64,000 nt of DNA, taken from Pleurodeles waltl (taxonomy: Eukaryota > Chordata > Amphibia > Caudata > Salamandridae). The position numbers and the translations under genes are program-made. The notes below the pieces were generated by a model that had not been told where the DNA came from, ran no database searches, and saw only the letters and a list, made by a program, of their open reading frames with translations. Shown here piece by piece: positions 40,701 through 49,839 of the stretch; position 1 is the stretch's first letter; each line of letters opens with the position of its first letter. The stretch is taken from positions 664,668,575 to 664,732,574 of the forward strand of contig NC_090451.1 in the NCBI RefSeq assembly GCF_031143425.1. Direction: 5' to 3'.

Positions 40701-43219
40701 AAAGTGAACTACTACATTCGGATACAATGAACTCCAGTATGCTTGGAAAATTAGGTGGGTGCTCTTGGTTACTCTGGTCCAAATAAGATTTACCTATTGG
40801 GTTAAAAACAACGTTAAATATGTGAGTCACAGCTTTGAGTCAAGGTCAGACACAGCATTTGATCATTGGCAGTCATTGAAACCAGTACCCCTGAGGCAGG
40901 CTTTCAGGCCTAGGTGAGCTATTACATATTAACTGCAATCGCTTCTTGTGCTGTGGCTAAGGGCAGCACTGCATTGTTTAAATACCCCGAGGAAGGGCCA
41001 GTGTGAGTGTGAACCCTAGTGTTTTTGTCTCACTTTTACATATTATCGTAGGTGGTGACTGCTTGGGGCTCTATGCCATTCCCCATCCAACAATCTGGTT
41101 CCCTCGCTGAGGCGCTGCACAACATTCAGGAAAAAGCTCCATGGCAGCCATTATCCTGTGTGCAGCAGGCTGAGAGCCAGTGTTTTGCTCAGTCAGTGGT
41201 GCTGAGGGGGATCAGAAGAGAGAGCCTGAGCAGGTAAGCAGTGAAAACGCTGTATCTTTCTTTCCTTTTCCCACAATGTGTTAATTTCTCACCTTTGTTG
41301 AATAATGTTTCGTAGAGACTGCACCCAGCAATAATTGGGTACATTAGACTACATAGGCATCTTCCAACTTAATGGTGCGGCCATTTTGTGTGAGATGTGT
41401 ATGGCCAGACCTCCACCCAGTTCTTGTAGTCGCAGGTGATCTGGCCACAAGGTAATTTCCATTGTTTTTCATGTCAGCACTTAATTTGACCATAGATCAC
41501 GTGGTCTACTTGTCAATAATTACACCTATCTAACCATTTTTGGATCTCTGTCACTTAGTTTGTACTCTTCCTGGTTGAGTCTTTCAGTACAAGAATGTTA
41601 GGAACTGGAGTCATCCAATTCTCAGGAGCATGAAACTTCTTTAATGTACATAGGCTGAAAAAATCCTACACTGTAAAATGGCCGTAATCTATTTCATTGG
41701 GATGGAGAAGCAGGACCCACTAGTGTGCCAGCGTCTGGAAGGCCACAGCAGCTAGAAGCAAAGAGCTTTGACATCCTTGATGTAAGGTGCACCTCTAAGG
41801 TCAAAGAAGTTCTTCCTAGGCCGTTGGCCCAAGGGAGGAAAGTTCTTCCCCAGATGGATTGATCATGGTAGCAGGCATCCAAGTTCATCACCTGTTAACA
41901 TGTTCACTGTGTCAGACCCTGGGTTGAGGTGTGTGCGTCTTGATTTCTGGACTCTGCAAGGCAGAAATGTTTTACCTTTGAGCTTCTTTTTTGTTCTCAC
42001 TTTGTGTAGTTTTCACCATCGAGGACCTTATCCACCAAGCATGTATCAAACACAAGAGGAGCTCCTGGAAGAGTTTTTGCATTCTCTATACCCGGAAACA
42101 TTGAGGTTAGTGCTGGTCTGTTGTTGAATATTTCCTGACTTCAGTGTCTCTTGTGTACGGAAACAATGCCTCTCTCTCGGTCTCACTCTATTCCTGAGAG
42201 TGTTACTGAGCAGACAACACTGCTAATGACTACTTAAGATCGGTATTTTGATCTTTCTGGCATCCACAAGTGATAATACTTTGTCTTCTGCAGTGCCTCA
42301 CATGTCGTCCACAGTCCTTTCCAGGTGCGACCACCCTTCCCGCAGTTCTTCTCACCGGATATAAATCAGAGTGGTTTCCTCATCGAACAGGCTCCCAACC
42401 CCCCAGCAAGTAAGGCACCCCTTAGGTATTCGGCCCAATCACACACCTGGGAGCCATTGCTTCTTTAAGTGCTGAACGTGGTGATGTGAAGTTTGTGGCC
42501 AGACTGAAGTGGATCTCGATTTTTGCCTCTCTAAAAGTTGGCAACGTTTTTTGCTTCCACATCTGAGTACGCCGCAGTTTTTCCGTTCTACCTGGTAATA
42601 TTAATATTTCCTTATGAGTTCAGCTTGCTTTGATAACGGATGCGCTATTTTCTATGTAACCACAAAACCATTTTCTTTGTATCTTTGAAACTGGATGTTG
42701 GTTATCCTTTTTCTTGCTTCAGTTTAAAAATGTGGGGGGCGGGAGTAGAAGACTCAATTTTAATTACAAAAAAATCACATGCAAAAATGTTTGCAAATTA
42801 CTATAAACACAGCATCTGTGAGACTTAAGAAAGGTTCTTAAGAAGTTCTCTTTTATAACATCAGACACCCCTAATGCAGAGGAGCGATTCATGTGATGCT
42901 TGTAGTTGGATAATAGCACGATTTCTCAATCTGAAAAGTTCTCTTTAATATAAGTGAGCTTGATTGTCTGTATGTTCTTCTTTCAGCAGTAGCGAGCATT
43001 CCTGTCTTGACAGCCCTGCAGTCCTCCTCTGTCCTGCAAGGCACTTTGCACGCCCTCCATGACGAGGTCAGTAAACTGGATGTTAGGCGCTGGGCCAGCT
43101 ACTTCACGAGCGGACTTGAGCAAGAGGACTACCTTGAAACTCTGCAGGAACTGAGGACTCTGGCGCAATGTTACAAGGGCAGTATAGGCCTGACAGAGGT
43201 TGCGGAGGACAGCGATTGA
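16690..43219 (+). CDS. MSTO1: MSTO1, Misato mitochondrial distribution and morphology regulator, complete (14 coding exons)
   Basis: The product is a soluble tubulin/FtsZ-related protein that acts at mitochondria and supports their distribution, fusion state and mtDNA maintenance (established for the family). Joined exons give 582 residues, close to the ~570 of mammalian MSTO1. Residues 6-27 form the tubulin-like first strand and helix ([16 protein letters not shown], then HWWN). [14 protein letters not shown] lies at the exon 2/3 boundary. [14 protein letters not shown] is at about 169-182, [14 protein letters not shown] at about 217-230, and SGVGAK followed by DEYPGKG at about 247-264, in the place of the tubulin glycine loop. 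[11 protein letters not shown] is in exon 11 and LDVRRWAS at about 536-543. All 13 introns are GT-AG with matching phases, so the gene appears intact. The start has G at -3 and +4. The gene spans 26.5 kb because of repeat-filled introns. No regulation is visible beyond the CpG promoter. Confidence 0.97.
18158..19650 (-). mobile_element. L2-like LINE fragment, reverse transcriptase and 3' end
   Basis: Read on the minus strand, the RT blocks appear in order: [17 protein letters not shown], then [19 protein letters not shown], then [13 protein letters not shown] (about 19.35-19.58 kb), [19 protein letters not shown] (about 19.1 kb), the catalytic box as SYANDTQL (about 19.04 kb), and the C-terminal [12 protein letters not shown] block (about 18.3 kb). 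The + strand end at 18158-18170 is (CAAT)n, i.e. the ATTG-type tandem tail that ends L2/CR1-type LINEs. It is truncated at the 5' side and broken by frameshifts. The second Asp pair of the catalytic motif reads Asn-Asp, so it could not be active. The 5' boundary is approximate. Confidence 0.85.
20876..20943. mobile_element. 68-bp Harbinger-like MITE with TTA target duplication
   Basis: Starts GGGCCATATGTA and ends CTACGTTTGGCCC as an imperfect terminal inverted repeat. It is flanked on both sides by TTA (20873-20875, 20944-20946), the target type of PIF/Harbinger transposons. Confidence 0.65.
21628..21763 (+). CDS. MSTO1: MSTO1 exon 2
   Basis: Acceptor TCTGCAG. Reads [11 protein letters not shown] through [13 protein letters not shown]. 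Donor GTATCT, phase 1. Confidence 0.96.
22637..22724 (+). CDS. MSTO1: MSTO1 exon 3
   Basis: Acceptor GCTGCAG. Completes the Gly codon of DLKG and reads [14 protein letters not shown] through ASQVDT. Donor GTGAGA, phase 2. Confidence 0.95.
23992..24196. mobile_element. hAT-type MITE, 205 bp, with perfect 8-bp target duplication
   Basis: Terminal inverted repeats CAGTGGTTCCCAACC and GGTTGGGAACCACTG are perfect over 15 bases and begin with the CAG/CTG ends typical of hAT (Charlie-like) elements. The 8-bp TCCTAGAG is present on both sides (23984-23991, 24197-24204). There is no coding capacity, so it is non-autonomous. It lies in MSTO1 intron 3. Confidence 0.93.
24523..24598 (+). CDS. MSTO1: MSTO1 exon 4
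   Basis: Acceptor TGTTTCAG. Completes Trp and reads [20 protein letters not shown] to KLE. Donor GTAAGA, phase 0. The NPFLQD motif is shared with mammalian MSTO1. Confidence 0.95.
24963..25011 (+). CDS. MSTO1: MSTO1 exon 5 (tandem NAGNAG acceptor)
   Basis: Reads [16 protein letters not shown]. Donor GTAACT, phase 1. The acceptor is TTTTAGCAG, so splicing at the first AG adds one Gln (start 24960). Both forms keep frame. This low-conservation linker is the least certain exon by similarity, but its phases fit exactly. Confidence 0.88.
26778..27230 (-). repeat. Unnamed ~430-bp interspersed repeat, copy 1 (reversed, diverged)
   Basis: The reverse complement matches the 3' part of the copy at 43683 (segments around GAGACCCATTGCATTGC, AGTCGGGTTAGGAGTTTA and GCTCTAACTCGAGC) and again near GTGGGCTTGCC and GCGCATGCG. 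The middle is diverged or replaced. Confidence 0.65.
28524..28581. repeat. 58-bp foldback
   Basis: TCTGGCCAGGGTTAA at the left and TTAACCCTGACCAGA at the right pair with one mismatch around a 28-base loop. Confidence 0.75.
28956..29366 (+). repeat. Unnamed ~430-bp interspersed repeat, copy 2
   Basis: It shares a collinear series of blocks with 43683-44130: GGGCTTTTAAC, then ACGCCCAC, TTCAAAAATCCTTT, TCCTTGGGG, CTGTTACATGGCTA, ATGGCGGCCGTGGTGCT and GAGACCCA. It has no coding frame and the class is not recognised. Confidence 0.8.
29867..30047. mobile_element. 180-bp single-hairpin MITE
   Basis: The whole element is one near-perfect inverted repeat running from GGGGGTTATTACAAC to GTTGTAATAACCCCC, with a ~20-base loop centred near 29948. 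TTA flanks both ends (29864-29866, 30048-30050), consistent with a Harbinger-type target. The right arm carries an extra ACCGTCACTTT, a local duplication. Confidence 0.85.
30090..30330 (+). repeat. tRNA-derived SINE fragment
   Basis: CTGTCGACTTTGGAACTG followed by a GGTTCAAGTCTCGG box B-like motif, matching the related piece at 31473. It is 5' truncated (no box A). Confidence 0.55.
31473..31615 (+). repeat. tRNA/CORE-like SINE fragment
   Basis: CTGTCGACTTTGGGACTG, then a box B-like GGTTTCGAGTCTC, then CTCCCCGTGCCTAC, which resembles the conserved core of CORE/MIR-type SINEs. Confidence 0.55.
32527..33441 (+). mobile_element. Hairpin-chain Harbinger-like element, copy 1 (diverged)
   Basis: Starts GGGCCCATATTTATA and ends TATTAATATGCCCC as terminal inverted repeats, flanked by TTA and TCA (a degraded 3-bp target duplication). 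It aligns along its length with the copies at 49840 and 55258. Hairpin 1 (about 32543-32584) is preserved with one mismatch; others are partly lost. No coding capacity. Confidence 0.85.
33489..33640 (+). repeat. tRNA-like SINE
   Basis: Box A-like TGGCTCAGGAGG (33501) and box B-like GTTTGAATCC (33559), then an A/T-rich tail. It is not an intact tRNA: there is no consistent cloverleaf or acceptor stem. Confidence 0.6.
34467..34617 (+). CDS. MSTO1: MSTO1 exon 6
   Basis: Acceptor ATTTCCAG. Reads [17 protein letters not shown], then [14 protein letters not shown], to QYQHEG. Donor GTGAGT, phase 2. A second CAG 13 bases downstream would break the frame, so the upstream acceptor is chosen. Confidence 0.95.
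34770..34890 (+). repeat. MIR/CORE-like SINE remnant
   Basis: CCCTGGGCAAAACACTTCTA resembles the conserved core of MIR-type SINEs. Boundaries are uncertain. Confidence 0.35.
35990..36170 (+). repeat. CORE/MIR-like SINE remnant
   Basis: TTCTGGGCAAATGACTTGAT followed by CTCCCCGTGCCTAC matches the core-domain pattern and the piece at 31473. Confidence 0.45.
36614..36731 (+). CDS. MSTO1: MSTO1 exon 7
   Basis: Acceptor CTTTTCAG. Completes Gly and reads [15 protein letters not shown] to [17 protein letters not shown]. Donor GTGAGG, phase 0. Confidence 0.97.
36818..36952 (+). CDS. MSTO1: MSTO1 exon 8 (glycine-loop region)
   Basis: After an 86-bp intron. Reads [18 protein letters not shown], then [14 protein letters not shown]. 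This block corresponds to the nucleotide-binding loop region of tubulins, but with SGVGA rather than the classical GGTGSG. Donor GTAAAT, phase 0. Confidence 0.97.
37365..37517 (+). CDS. MSTO1: MSTO1 exon 9
   Basis: Acceptor CATTGCAG. Reads [13 protein letters not shown], then [20 protein letters not shown] to PHMLYD. Donor GTAAGT, phase 0. Confidence 0.97.
37518..38625. other. MSTO1 intron 9
   Basis: 1.1 kb with no repeat recognised. A 165-codon open frame at 37778-38275 is a chance frame with no recognisable protein. Confidence 0.7.
38626..38757 (+). CDS. MSTO1: MSTO1 exon 10
   Basis: Acceptor TTCTACAG. Reads [19 protein letters not shown] to [13 protein letters not shown]. Donor GTGAGT, phase 0. 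Confidence 0.97.
38890..39135 (+). repeat. Degenerate CCTAA/CCTTA-rich tract
   Basis: Repeated ACCCTAAGC, GACCCTAAGC, GACCCTTAC and GACCTTAAACC units over ~245 bases of MSTO1 intron 10. It is strongly C/A/T-biased and low in G on this strand. Confidence 0.5.
41052..41233 (+). CDS. MSTO1: MSTO1 exon 11
   Basis: Acceptor ATCGTAG. Reads [20 protein letters not shown] to [17 protein letters not shown]. Donor GTAAGC, phase 2. Confidence 0.97.
42010..42105 (+). CDS. MSTO1: MSTO1 exon 12
   Basis: Acceptor TTGTGTAG. Reads [20 protein letters not shown] to SLYPETL. Donor GTTAGT, weaker than the others, phase 2. Confidence 0.92.
42294..42409 (+). CDS. MSTO1: MSTO1 exon 13
   Basis: Acceptor CTTCTGCAG. 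Reads [20 protein letters not shown] to EQAPNPPA. Donor GTAAGG, phase 1. Confidence 0.94.
42987..43219 (+). CDS. MSTO1: MSTO1 exon 14, terminal (tandem NAGNAG acceptor)
   Basis: Acceptor TTTCAGCAG. The first AG gives Thr-Val-Ala, while the second (start 42990) gives Ile-Ala; both keep frame. Reads [20 protein letters not shown], then [20 protein letters not shown] and LAQCYKG. Stop TGA at 43217-43219. Confidence 0.96.
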
Positions 43220-43483
43220 TGCTCGGACATTGGACAAGCATCTTTCAGCAGGCTGGTTCAACCATATGAAAGGTACTTACAAACAGAACAAAAGGAATCT
43301 GTGACTGGGTTACTACTCCAAAGAGCATGTGTTTCCTCGTTATTTATTACCATGGAGGGCTACCCACATTGTTACTTCCTTACTTGATTCACGTCTATGG
43401 GAAAGATACCCCCCCCAATCCAGATTTACTATATAAATGGCAATGCTGTACTCTTTAATTTACTTTTTATTTTTATTTTATTA

Positions 43484-43489
43484 AATAAA
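43484..43489 (+). terminator. MSTO1 poly(A) signal
   Basis: AATAAA 265 bases after the stop codon, followed by a T/G-rich stretch. Expected cleavage is about 43505. Confidence 0.8.
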
Positions 43490-43682
43490 ATGAATATTTT
43501 TGGCAGTCAGCTTCTTTTATCTGCATCAGTTTAACTTTAGTGTTTGCAAAGAAGGGAGCAGTGGAATTTTTTTTTAATGTATAAATGTAATTAATTGCAC
43601 CAACCTCAAACATTCCGTCTTTGGAAACTGGAGTCACCATGAAAGTTTTCAGTGTCTTTAATGACCAGATCGGTGCAATTAG

Positions 43683-44130
43683 TTTTTTAGGTCGAGCATT
43701 GCAGCGCGCATGCGCTGCTTTTCAGACGTGTTGGAGTGTATCTGGGCTTTTAACAACGCCCACCTCACGCCCATCACTACCACTCGTTCGTGGGCTTGCC
43801 CTTCAAAAATCCTTTGATTACATTGGTAAATGGTTTACCTTTGTCCCTCCTTGGGGAGGTTTAGTTACACCTTGGCCATCGCCCCTGTTACATGGCTAAT
43901 TACACTTTTACCGATAAGTTTAACTGAGAGCAAACTTCTTTTCCTTTTGTGTATCTCTTCACGCTGATGTTCATGGCGGCCGTGGTGCTGTGAATCGGCT
44001 CCCTTATGTGAAAGTGTTTAACTTTCAAATTTCAATTTATGTGGCAAGAAAAGTCGGGTTAGGAGTTTATAACGCTAATAGCTCTAACTCGAGCAGATGC
44101 GAGACCCATTGCATTGCAAATGCTTGTTTT
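43683..44130 (+). repeat. Unnamed ~430-bp interspersed repeat, copy 3
   Basis: Collinear with the copy at 28956. It ends in GCATTGCAAATGCTTGTTT, which the reversed copy at 26778 also carries at its outer edge. Confidence 0.8.
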
Positions 44131-45593
44131 TTTAACTTGCTTATATTTATTGGGCTGAAAAAGGCCAACTCAGGAAGATGAGACAAAATGACCACAGGCA
44201 GCTAATAAATGTATACTTTTTCCATAGAGAAACATAAAATGGATGCAAGGGGTGGGACCAGCTAAGTTTGCAGACTAGACTTTTACAACAGATCCTACAG
44301 AATCCTTCAATTGGGACTACATCCCTCTCAATGCTGCAACTGCTGGGACACTGGTCTGTGTTATGGACCTTGCGGGATCCTGTGAGGGGCCCTGAAATGA
44401 CCAGCGGCCTGATTCATGGCTGCTGGATGCGACAACCCTGGCCTGGTGTGGAGAGTTTACAGACTCCTAAACGGCTGCAGACCCTGCTGCCCGGCAGAGG
44501 AGCTCTCCAGCGAACCCAACAAGGGGAGACGCCGAAGCTGCAGACGACATCGGAGCCTGGCTGTGGCATCCCCTGGACATCATTGGCGGTTTCAGTGCGG
44601 CCAGCACAGCACCTGCGGCCTGTTGAAGGCAAGGTGGGAATACATACCAGTGGATCTGGAGGCTTGGGAAATTACCCCACCTCCACCGCCCCAGGGTGCT
44701 GCTGAAGGTGAGTGCAGGCTGGCATGGCGCCTGTAGCCTGCTGGAGCCACGGCACGGAGCGACTGCTGACGGGGGCTGGGGGCCTGGGGAACCTCCTTCC
44801 CCCCTTCCCCCCTTCCCTCTCCCCCTCCCCCCCTACCCCCCCCCCAGAGCTCTCTGGCAATTGCCACCGACTGAAGATGAGTAGATAATGCACCTCAGGG
44901 GCCTGAATGCGCACTGGTCTATGCTGCACCCATGAGAGGGAGGCAGCACAAGTACTAGGATGTGACATGAAGACAGAAGCAGGCTGCAGTAAGGCATCAT
45001 AAACCCCCTCCCCCCACCTTCATTACCAGGGCAGCGGTGATTCTGTGGTGCTTTGGGGCCAGCATTGGCTGGGCCTCGCTGCGCACCTGCCACCCCAAGC
45101 TTGTGGGCGCTGAAAGAAGATTGCTTTGAGATGCGGGGCCTGGACAACTCCAGGGACTAATGTATATCAAGGCAAAAGCAGCTAGCAGCATCTGGGGCTT
45201 GCAAGACTGACTGTGGGCCACAGGACAAACAATTCAATATACTACAGGAGCCTGCAGCATGAGCCAGAGGTTGTTTAAGACCAGGAGACTACGTTGGTTG
45301 AGGGGGGTGAATACCAGTGGGCTCGAGCTGACAGTCTGGCCTTTTTCCTGCAGACATCCTCATGAGGCAAAGACTGTGGAAAAAGGGGTCAGTATATTTA
45401 AGTGCACAATCCCATACTAGGGGGGAAAGACAAACACAGCCAACCGAATAGATCAATATACATTGACTCTCCCGGAGGCACCAGCAGTTGCGCCCCAGAT
45501 TGGTAACCGGCCAGAGGGTGCGCAGATCCAGGGGCCCATGGTGGCAGAAAGTATGGCAGCAATCCAGGGTTCATGAGTTGCATTGGAGGGTAA
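44131..45593. other. GC-rich region upstream of the L1 ORF1 remnant
   Basis: Could be the 5' UTR of the L1-like element that follows. It is GC-rich, with C-rich runs near 44800-44850 and 45003-45015. No protein is recognised and the element's true 5' end could not be placed. Confidence 0.4.
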
Positions 45594-46015
45594 GATGGAC
45601 TCCATGGCTATGGATATTAATCATCTGCGTCTGAAAGTCCAGGAAGTTGCAGACCACACCGCTACAGTAGATGAGGTGACTGCCCTCAAGATAGAGGTTA
45701 AGGGGCTGAGATCCAAGATGGATGGATGGATTAAAATGCAGTGATATGTAGACGGAGGAACACCTGAAGGGCATGGAGGGACGGTGAAGGCGCAATAACC
45801 TCAGTTTCAGGGGGTTCCTGAGCTTGCAGAGAGCCCCTCTGTGGAGCTTTCTGGAACAATGGATCACCCAGGCCCTCAAACCCCCAAGACTGTCCAACTT
45901 CCTCAAAGTGGAGAGTTGGAGGTGGTTGTTGATCGTTATGCTGGTTTTGTTTTTTGTTTGTTTTTGTGGGGGACTGCACTTGATGCTCATGGACTTTAGG
46001 GTTCCCCACATGTAA
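45594..46015 (+). pseudogene. L1-like ORF1 remnant
   Basis: The frame from ATG 45594 is heptad-like (DINHLRLKVQEVADHTATVD), as in the ORF1 coiled coil. Another frame resumes at about 45790-45910 with a FRGF-type block and FLEQWITQALKPPRLSNFLK. At least one frameshift is present, and most of the C-terminal RNA-binding part is missing. Confidence 0.65.
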
Positions 46016-48029
46016 TGCAATGGCCCAGTGGGAGGGTGATGGGCAGTGGCTCAGACGAATATGCCGGGAAGGGAGACCAATTACAAGATCCTTACATGGA
46101 ACGTTTGGGTGTTAAATAGACCTGAGAAGTGTAGAAGGGTCTATGCCTACCCCAGATGCTACAGAGTGTCTTTTGCATATTTATTTGCAAGAAACCCACA
46201 TATGGGGTGACAGTATCACTGCACTTTACCGGTGATGGCGGGGCACATTTACACAATCTCGTACTCAGGCCTTGCACGCAGGGGGCATCCTGTTTCAAAA
46301 ACTGGGGGTGTAGCTAGACCCAGATGGGTGGTTTGTTATTTTTCATGGCTTCTTAAAGGCTCACAACATGTCTTATTAATGTATGCAACTCCTAATGTGG
46401 ATAATGGCTCTTTCTTTGGGGAGGTGTTGGGGAAGGTGCAGGGGTTTCTGCCCGTGTTGATTATAATGGCTGGGGACTGGAAATGTATCTGAGATGGGGA
46501 GTTATACTGGTTTACTGCACAGCAGGGCACCAAACCACACATCACAGAAGCCCTCAGACAGATGACACGGGGAGTGGTTCATTTGGAGGGCGTAAGGTCT
46601 GCTCTCCCATACATACTTCTGCTATACCTCTGCGTTGTGTGTATATATATATATATATTCTCTCTCCCTCCCTCCCTATACAGGGGGAGGCCACACACCG
46701 AATACTTGATACAACATATTTGGTCCGGTACATGTCGGATCATTCGCCCATACTTAAGACTTATTCTCTGGCCACAGAGGCTACCACAGTCCCATTGTGG
46801 AGGATGAGGGCGTAATCTCTTACTAATCCAATCTACAGGGGTGCAATTGTAGATGACCTGAAGGAATATTTCTCCTTCAACTGGGAAAGTTCTCAAACCA
46901 GGACAACAGCATGGGAGGCCATGAAGGTGGTACTGAGGGGGGTTAGCATGATAACCGTCACAGGTATCAAACATACCCTAGAGAGAGACAGAACACAACA
47001 AAAGGAGCGATTAGCGACTCTGAAGAGAACCCTGCCGGACAAGCCGATGATGCGCCCTACCTGTGGAGAGGCCAAAAAACAAGTACGGTTACTATGGGAA
47101 AGACTAGAGAAACGTGCGACACACCCATAGGTGGAGACTGCACATGGAAGGAGACTAGGTGGGCAGACTGCTGGCAAGGCTGATAACAGCAAGATCACTG
47201 CACTGACCCGAGACTGCAAACTAGAGATCCAATGGGATGCTTGCCGCACACACAGTAGGCAATTAATGAATACTTTGCGCGCCCTCTCGGGGAGTATTTG
47301 GTTCACCAGAGGCAATTTCGCCATCTGGGGTGTCAGCTTACCTAGACTTGATTTCACTGTCAAGGCTTGAGGAATCTGAGCGGGCTGAACGAAAGGTACC
47401 CTTCACTAAGCAGGAAATCCTACAGGCCGTAGATTCAATTAAAACAGCAAAGGCCCCCGGTGGGGAAGGCCTACCTGCGGAGCTACATAAGGTGTTAGCG
47501 GAGACAATGGTGGAAAAATTGCTCCTAATTTATACAGAGGCCCTGGATCGAGGAGTATTGCCAACCTTATTGTGCAAGGCTCATACTGTACTGATACCCA
47601 ATCCAAAGAAAGACCCGTTGGACGCAGCCTCCTATCACCCCCTTTCTACACTGAATGTAGATCAAAAGATTATAGGGCAAATACTGGAGAAACGCTTACT
47701 TCACCACCTCCCCAGTCTGGTACAACCGGACCAGTCCGGATTTATACCCCGCAGAAACACCCTCTGCAACTTACGGCTGTTGTCACATGTGATGCATGCA
47801 TCCTGCCTAGATCAAGACCTGTTTGCTCTTGCCTTCTTAGATATAGAAAAAGTGTTCAATTCAGTTTGCTGGGAGTACGTCTGGCAAGTGCTCGACAGGG
47901 TCCCAAATATATTGCTTGGGTACGGTTGCTCTATACACAGCTGCTGGTAAGGGTACGACCTATCGGAGGTGATCCGGCTACGGAGGGGTACTAGGCAAGA
48001 GTGCTCCATATCCCCTTTACTGTTCTGTG

Positions 48030-48530
48030 AAAAATGGATTTCTTAACTTGGCGTGAGAGCTCCAATTTGTCTAAATTTCAGTTCCATTTGTTCTAAGCTA
48101 CGAGCAAAACTGTATGCCTTCAGCAGCCCTGCTCAATTTCGTTTCTTGCAAATGTGCAGTTTTTTTTCAGAATTGCTTTTGAAACTTTGCAGATGGGCTA
48201 ATCGCCCAATGTTCTTAGAAATGTTATTTCTGAGCTTGAACATCCTGTTCCTGTGGTTCAACGGTGTTACAGGAAATGTTTGCTTGAATGTGCTTCAAAA
48301 TTATGACGCATGTATAGTGTGGTAAAGTGTTTTTTTTTTTTTTTTTTGCAATAAAGATATCAAAAGGGGGAGGGAGAGGTCAGTTGCTCCAGAGTGTGTC
48401 ATCGACATTCTTTGGGGTGACCCGCTGCAGCCAAATAAAATGCTATCGTGAAGCCTAATTCGAAACCTTGTATTCTATTTTGTAGAATTCAGCCTCTTAC
48501 AAGAAGAGGCTTGTAAATTTCTTTCACAGT
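48030..48530. mobile_element. ~500-bp insertion inside the L1 reverse transcriptase
   Basis: RT coding similarity stops after SPLLFC and resumes at LVMEP. The insert has a T18 run (48333), an AATAAA just after it (about 48351), a second AATAAA near 48437, and a short hairpin near 48490-48515. GTTCT flanks both sides, which is weak as a target duplication. The family is not recognised. Confidence 0.6.
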
Positions 48531-49839
48531 TCTCCCTAGTGATGGAGCCAGTGGTGTGCAGGCTGCATGGCTGGGTAGTGGGACATAAAACGCATATTGT
48601 GTCATTATATGCAGATGACACCATGGTATACCTGCGGCAACCAAATATCTCAGCCCCGATCCTGCTTAACGCTACGGCAGAATTTAGCGAGATCTATGGC
48701 CTCCATGTAAACCAATCAAAGTCTGGCTTGTTCTTGTTAGGTCAACTGAGCAATCTGGGGGCTCACCGGCTCCCTGATGTGGGAATACTTTGGAGCGGTA
48801 ATATTGTTTGATATTTGGTTATGCACATGGAACACAGTAGAGTCACTCCCTGAATATGGGACTGGTACTCGCCAACCTTAAGCCATCTATTGTATTATGG
48901 GACTCCCTTAGTCTCTCCTTGATGGGGAATATTGCATTAATCAAAATGGTTGCCCTGCCACGATGCCTTTATGTATTGTAGGGCACCATGCATGAGATCC
49001 CGCAGCAGGTATTTCGGGAACTGGATAAGCTCCTAGTCGAACTGCTGTGGGCTGAGATACGCTGCAGAATTGGACTTCCCACATTGAAGCTGGAGTGGGG
49101 CAAGGGAGGGTTGTAGGCCCCTGACCTAGAAATGTATTACTTTGCATCCCACCTGCAGAATGCAGTGCACAGTTTTGATGCCGGTCTCAACTGGGAGAGG
49201 TCTTCCTGGCCGACACTACTGGTACTAATAAATTAGGATCCCTCCTGCTACACAATGCAAGAACGCCCAGGAATTTGCTGCATGTGGTGACCCTTGTGTG
49301 CAGGATCTGTGAACGAGCGGTGCTACGCAGGATGCCATTCGCACCAGATCTAGAAATATGACACACAAGACCTTTTGTGCAAATTGCCAGAACTATGTCA
49401 GTAGCTAGTTAGCGAGTGGGGGGGTTGTGTAACCTTGGCAGATCTATACCCGCCTGGCTGATTTACTTTTTTGGGATGGGTAAAGGCCAGTTTCTTCAAT
49501 ATGCCAAGATAGCGGCCACGGCTAGGGAGATTTGGCCTGGATTCCCAGAAACCATATCCCCCCCCCCCCCCCCCCACTCAGACTACTGTGGCATTATTGT
49601 CACTGGCGGGGGATAGGAGACTTGTCACTAACATATATTATGTGTTATGGGCGGATAAACCCAGGACCCCGCCTTAGAGTAGAAGATACATGGCAGTGAC
49701 TAAGTGAACACTCTATAGCAGCGGCTGAATGGACCAGAATACATGGACGGGTGCGGGGGTCTCGACAAAACCACACATCACATTTGCTCAATACAATGTG
49801 ATACATCTTGCATACCTCTCACCCAAGCGTCTACATTAA

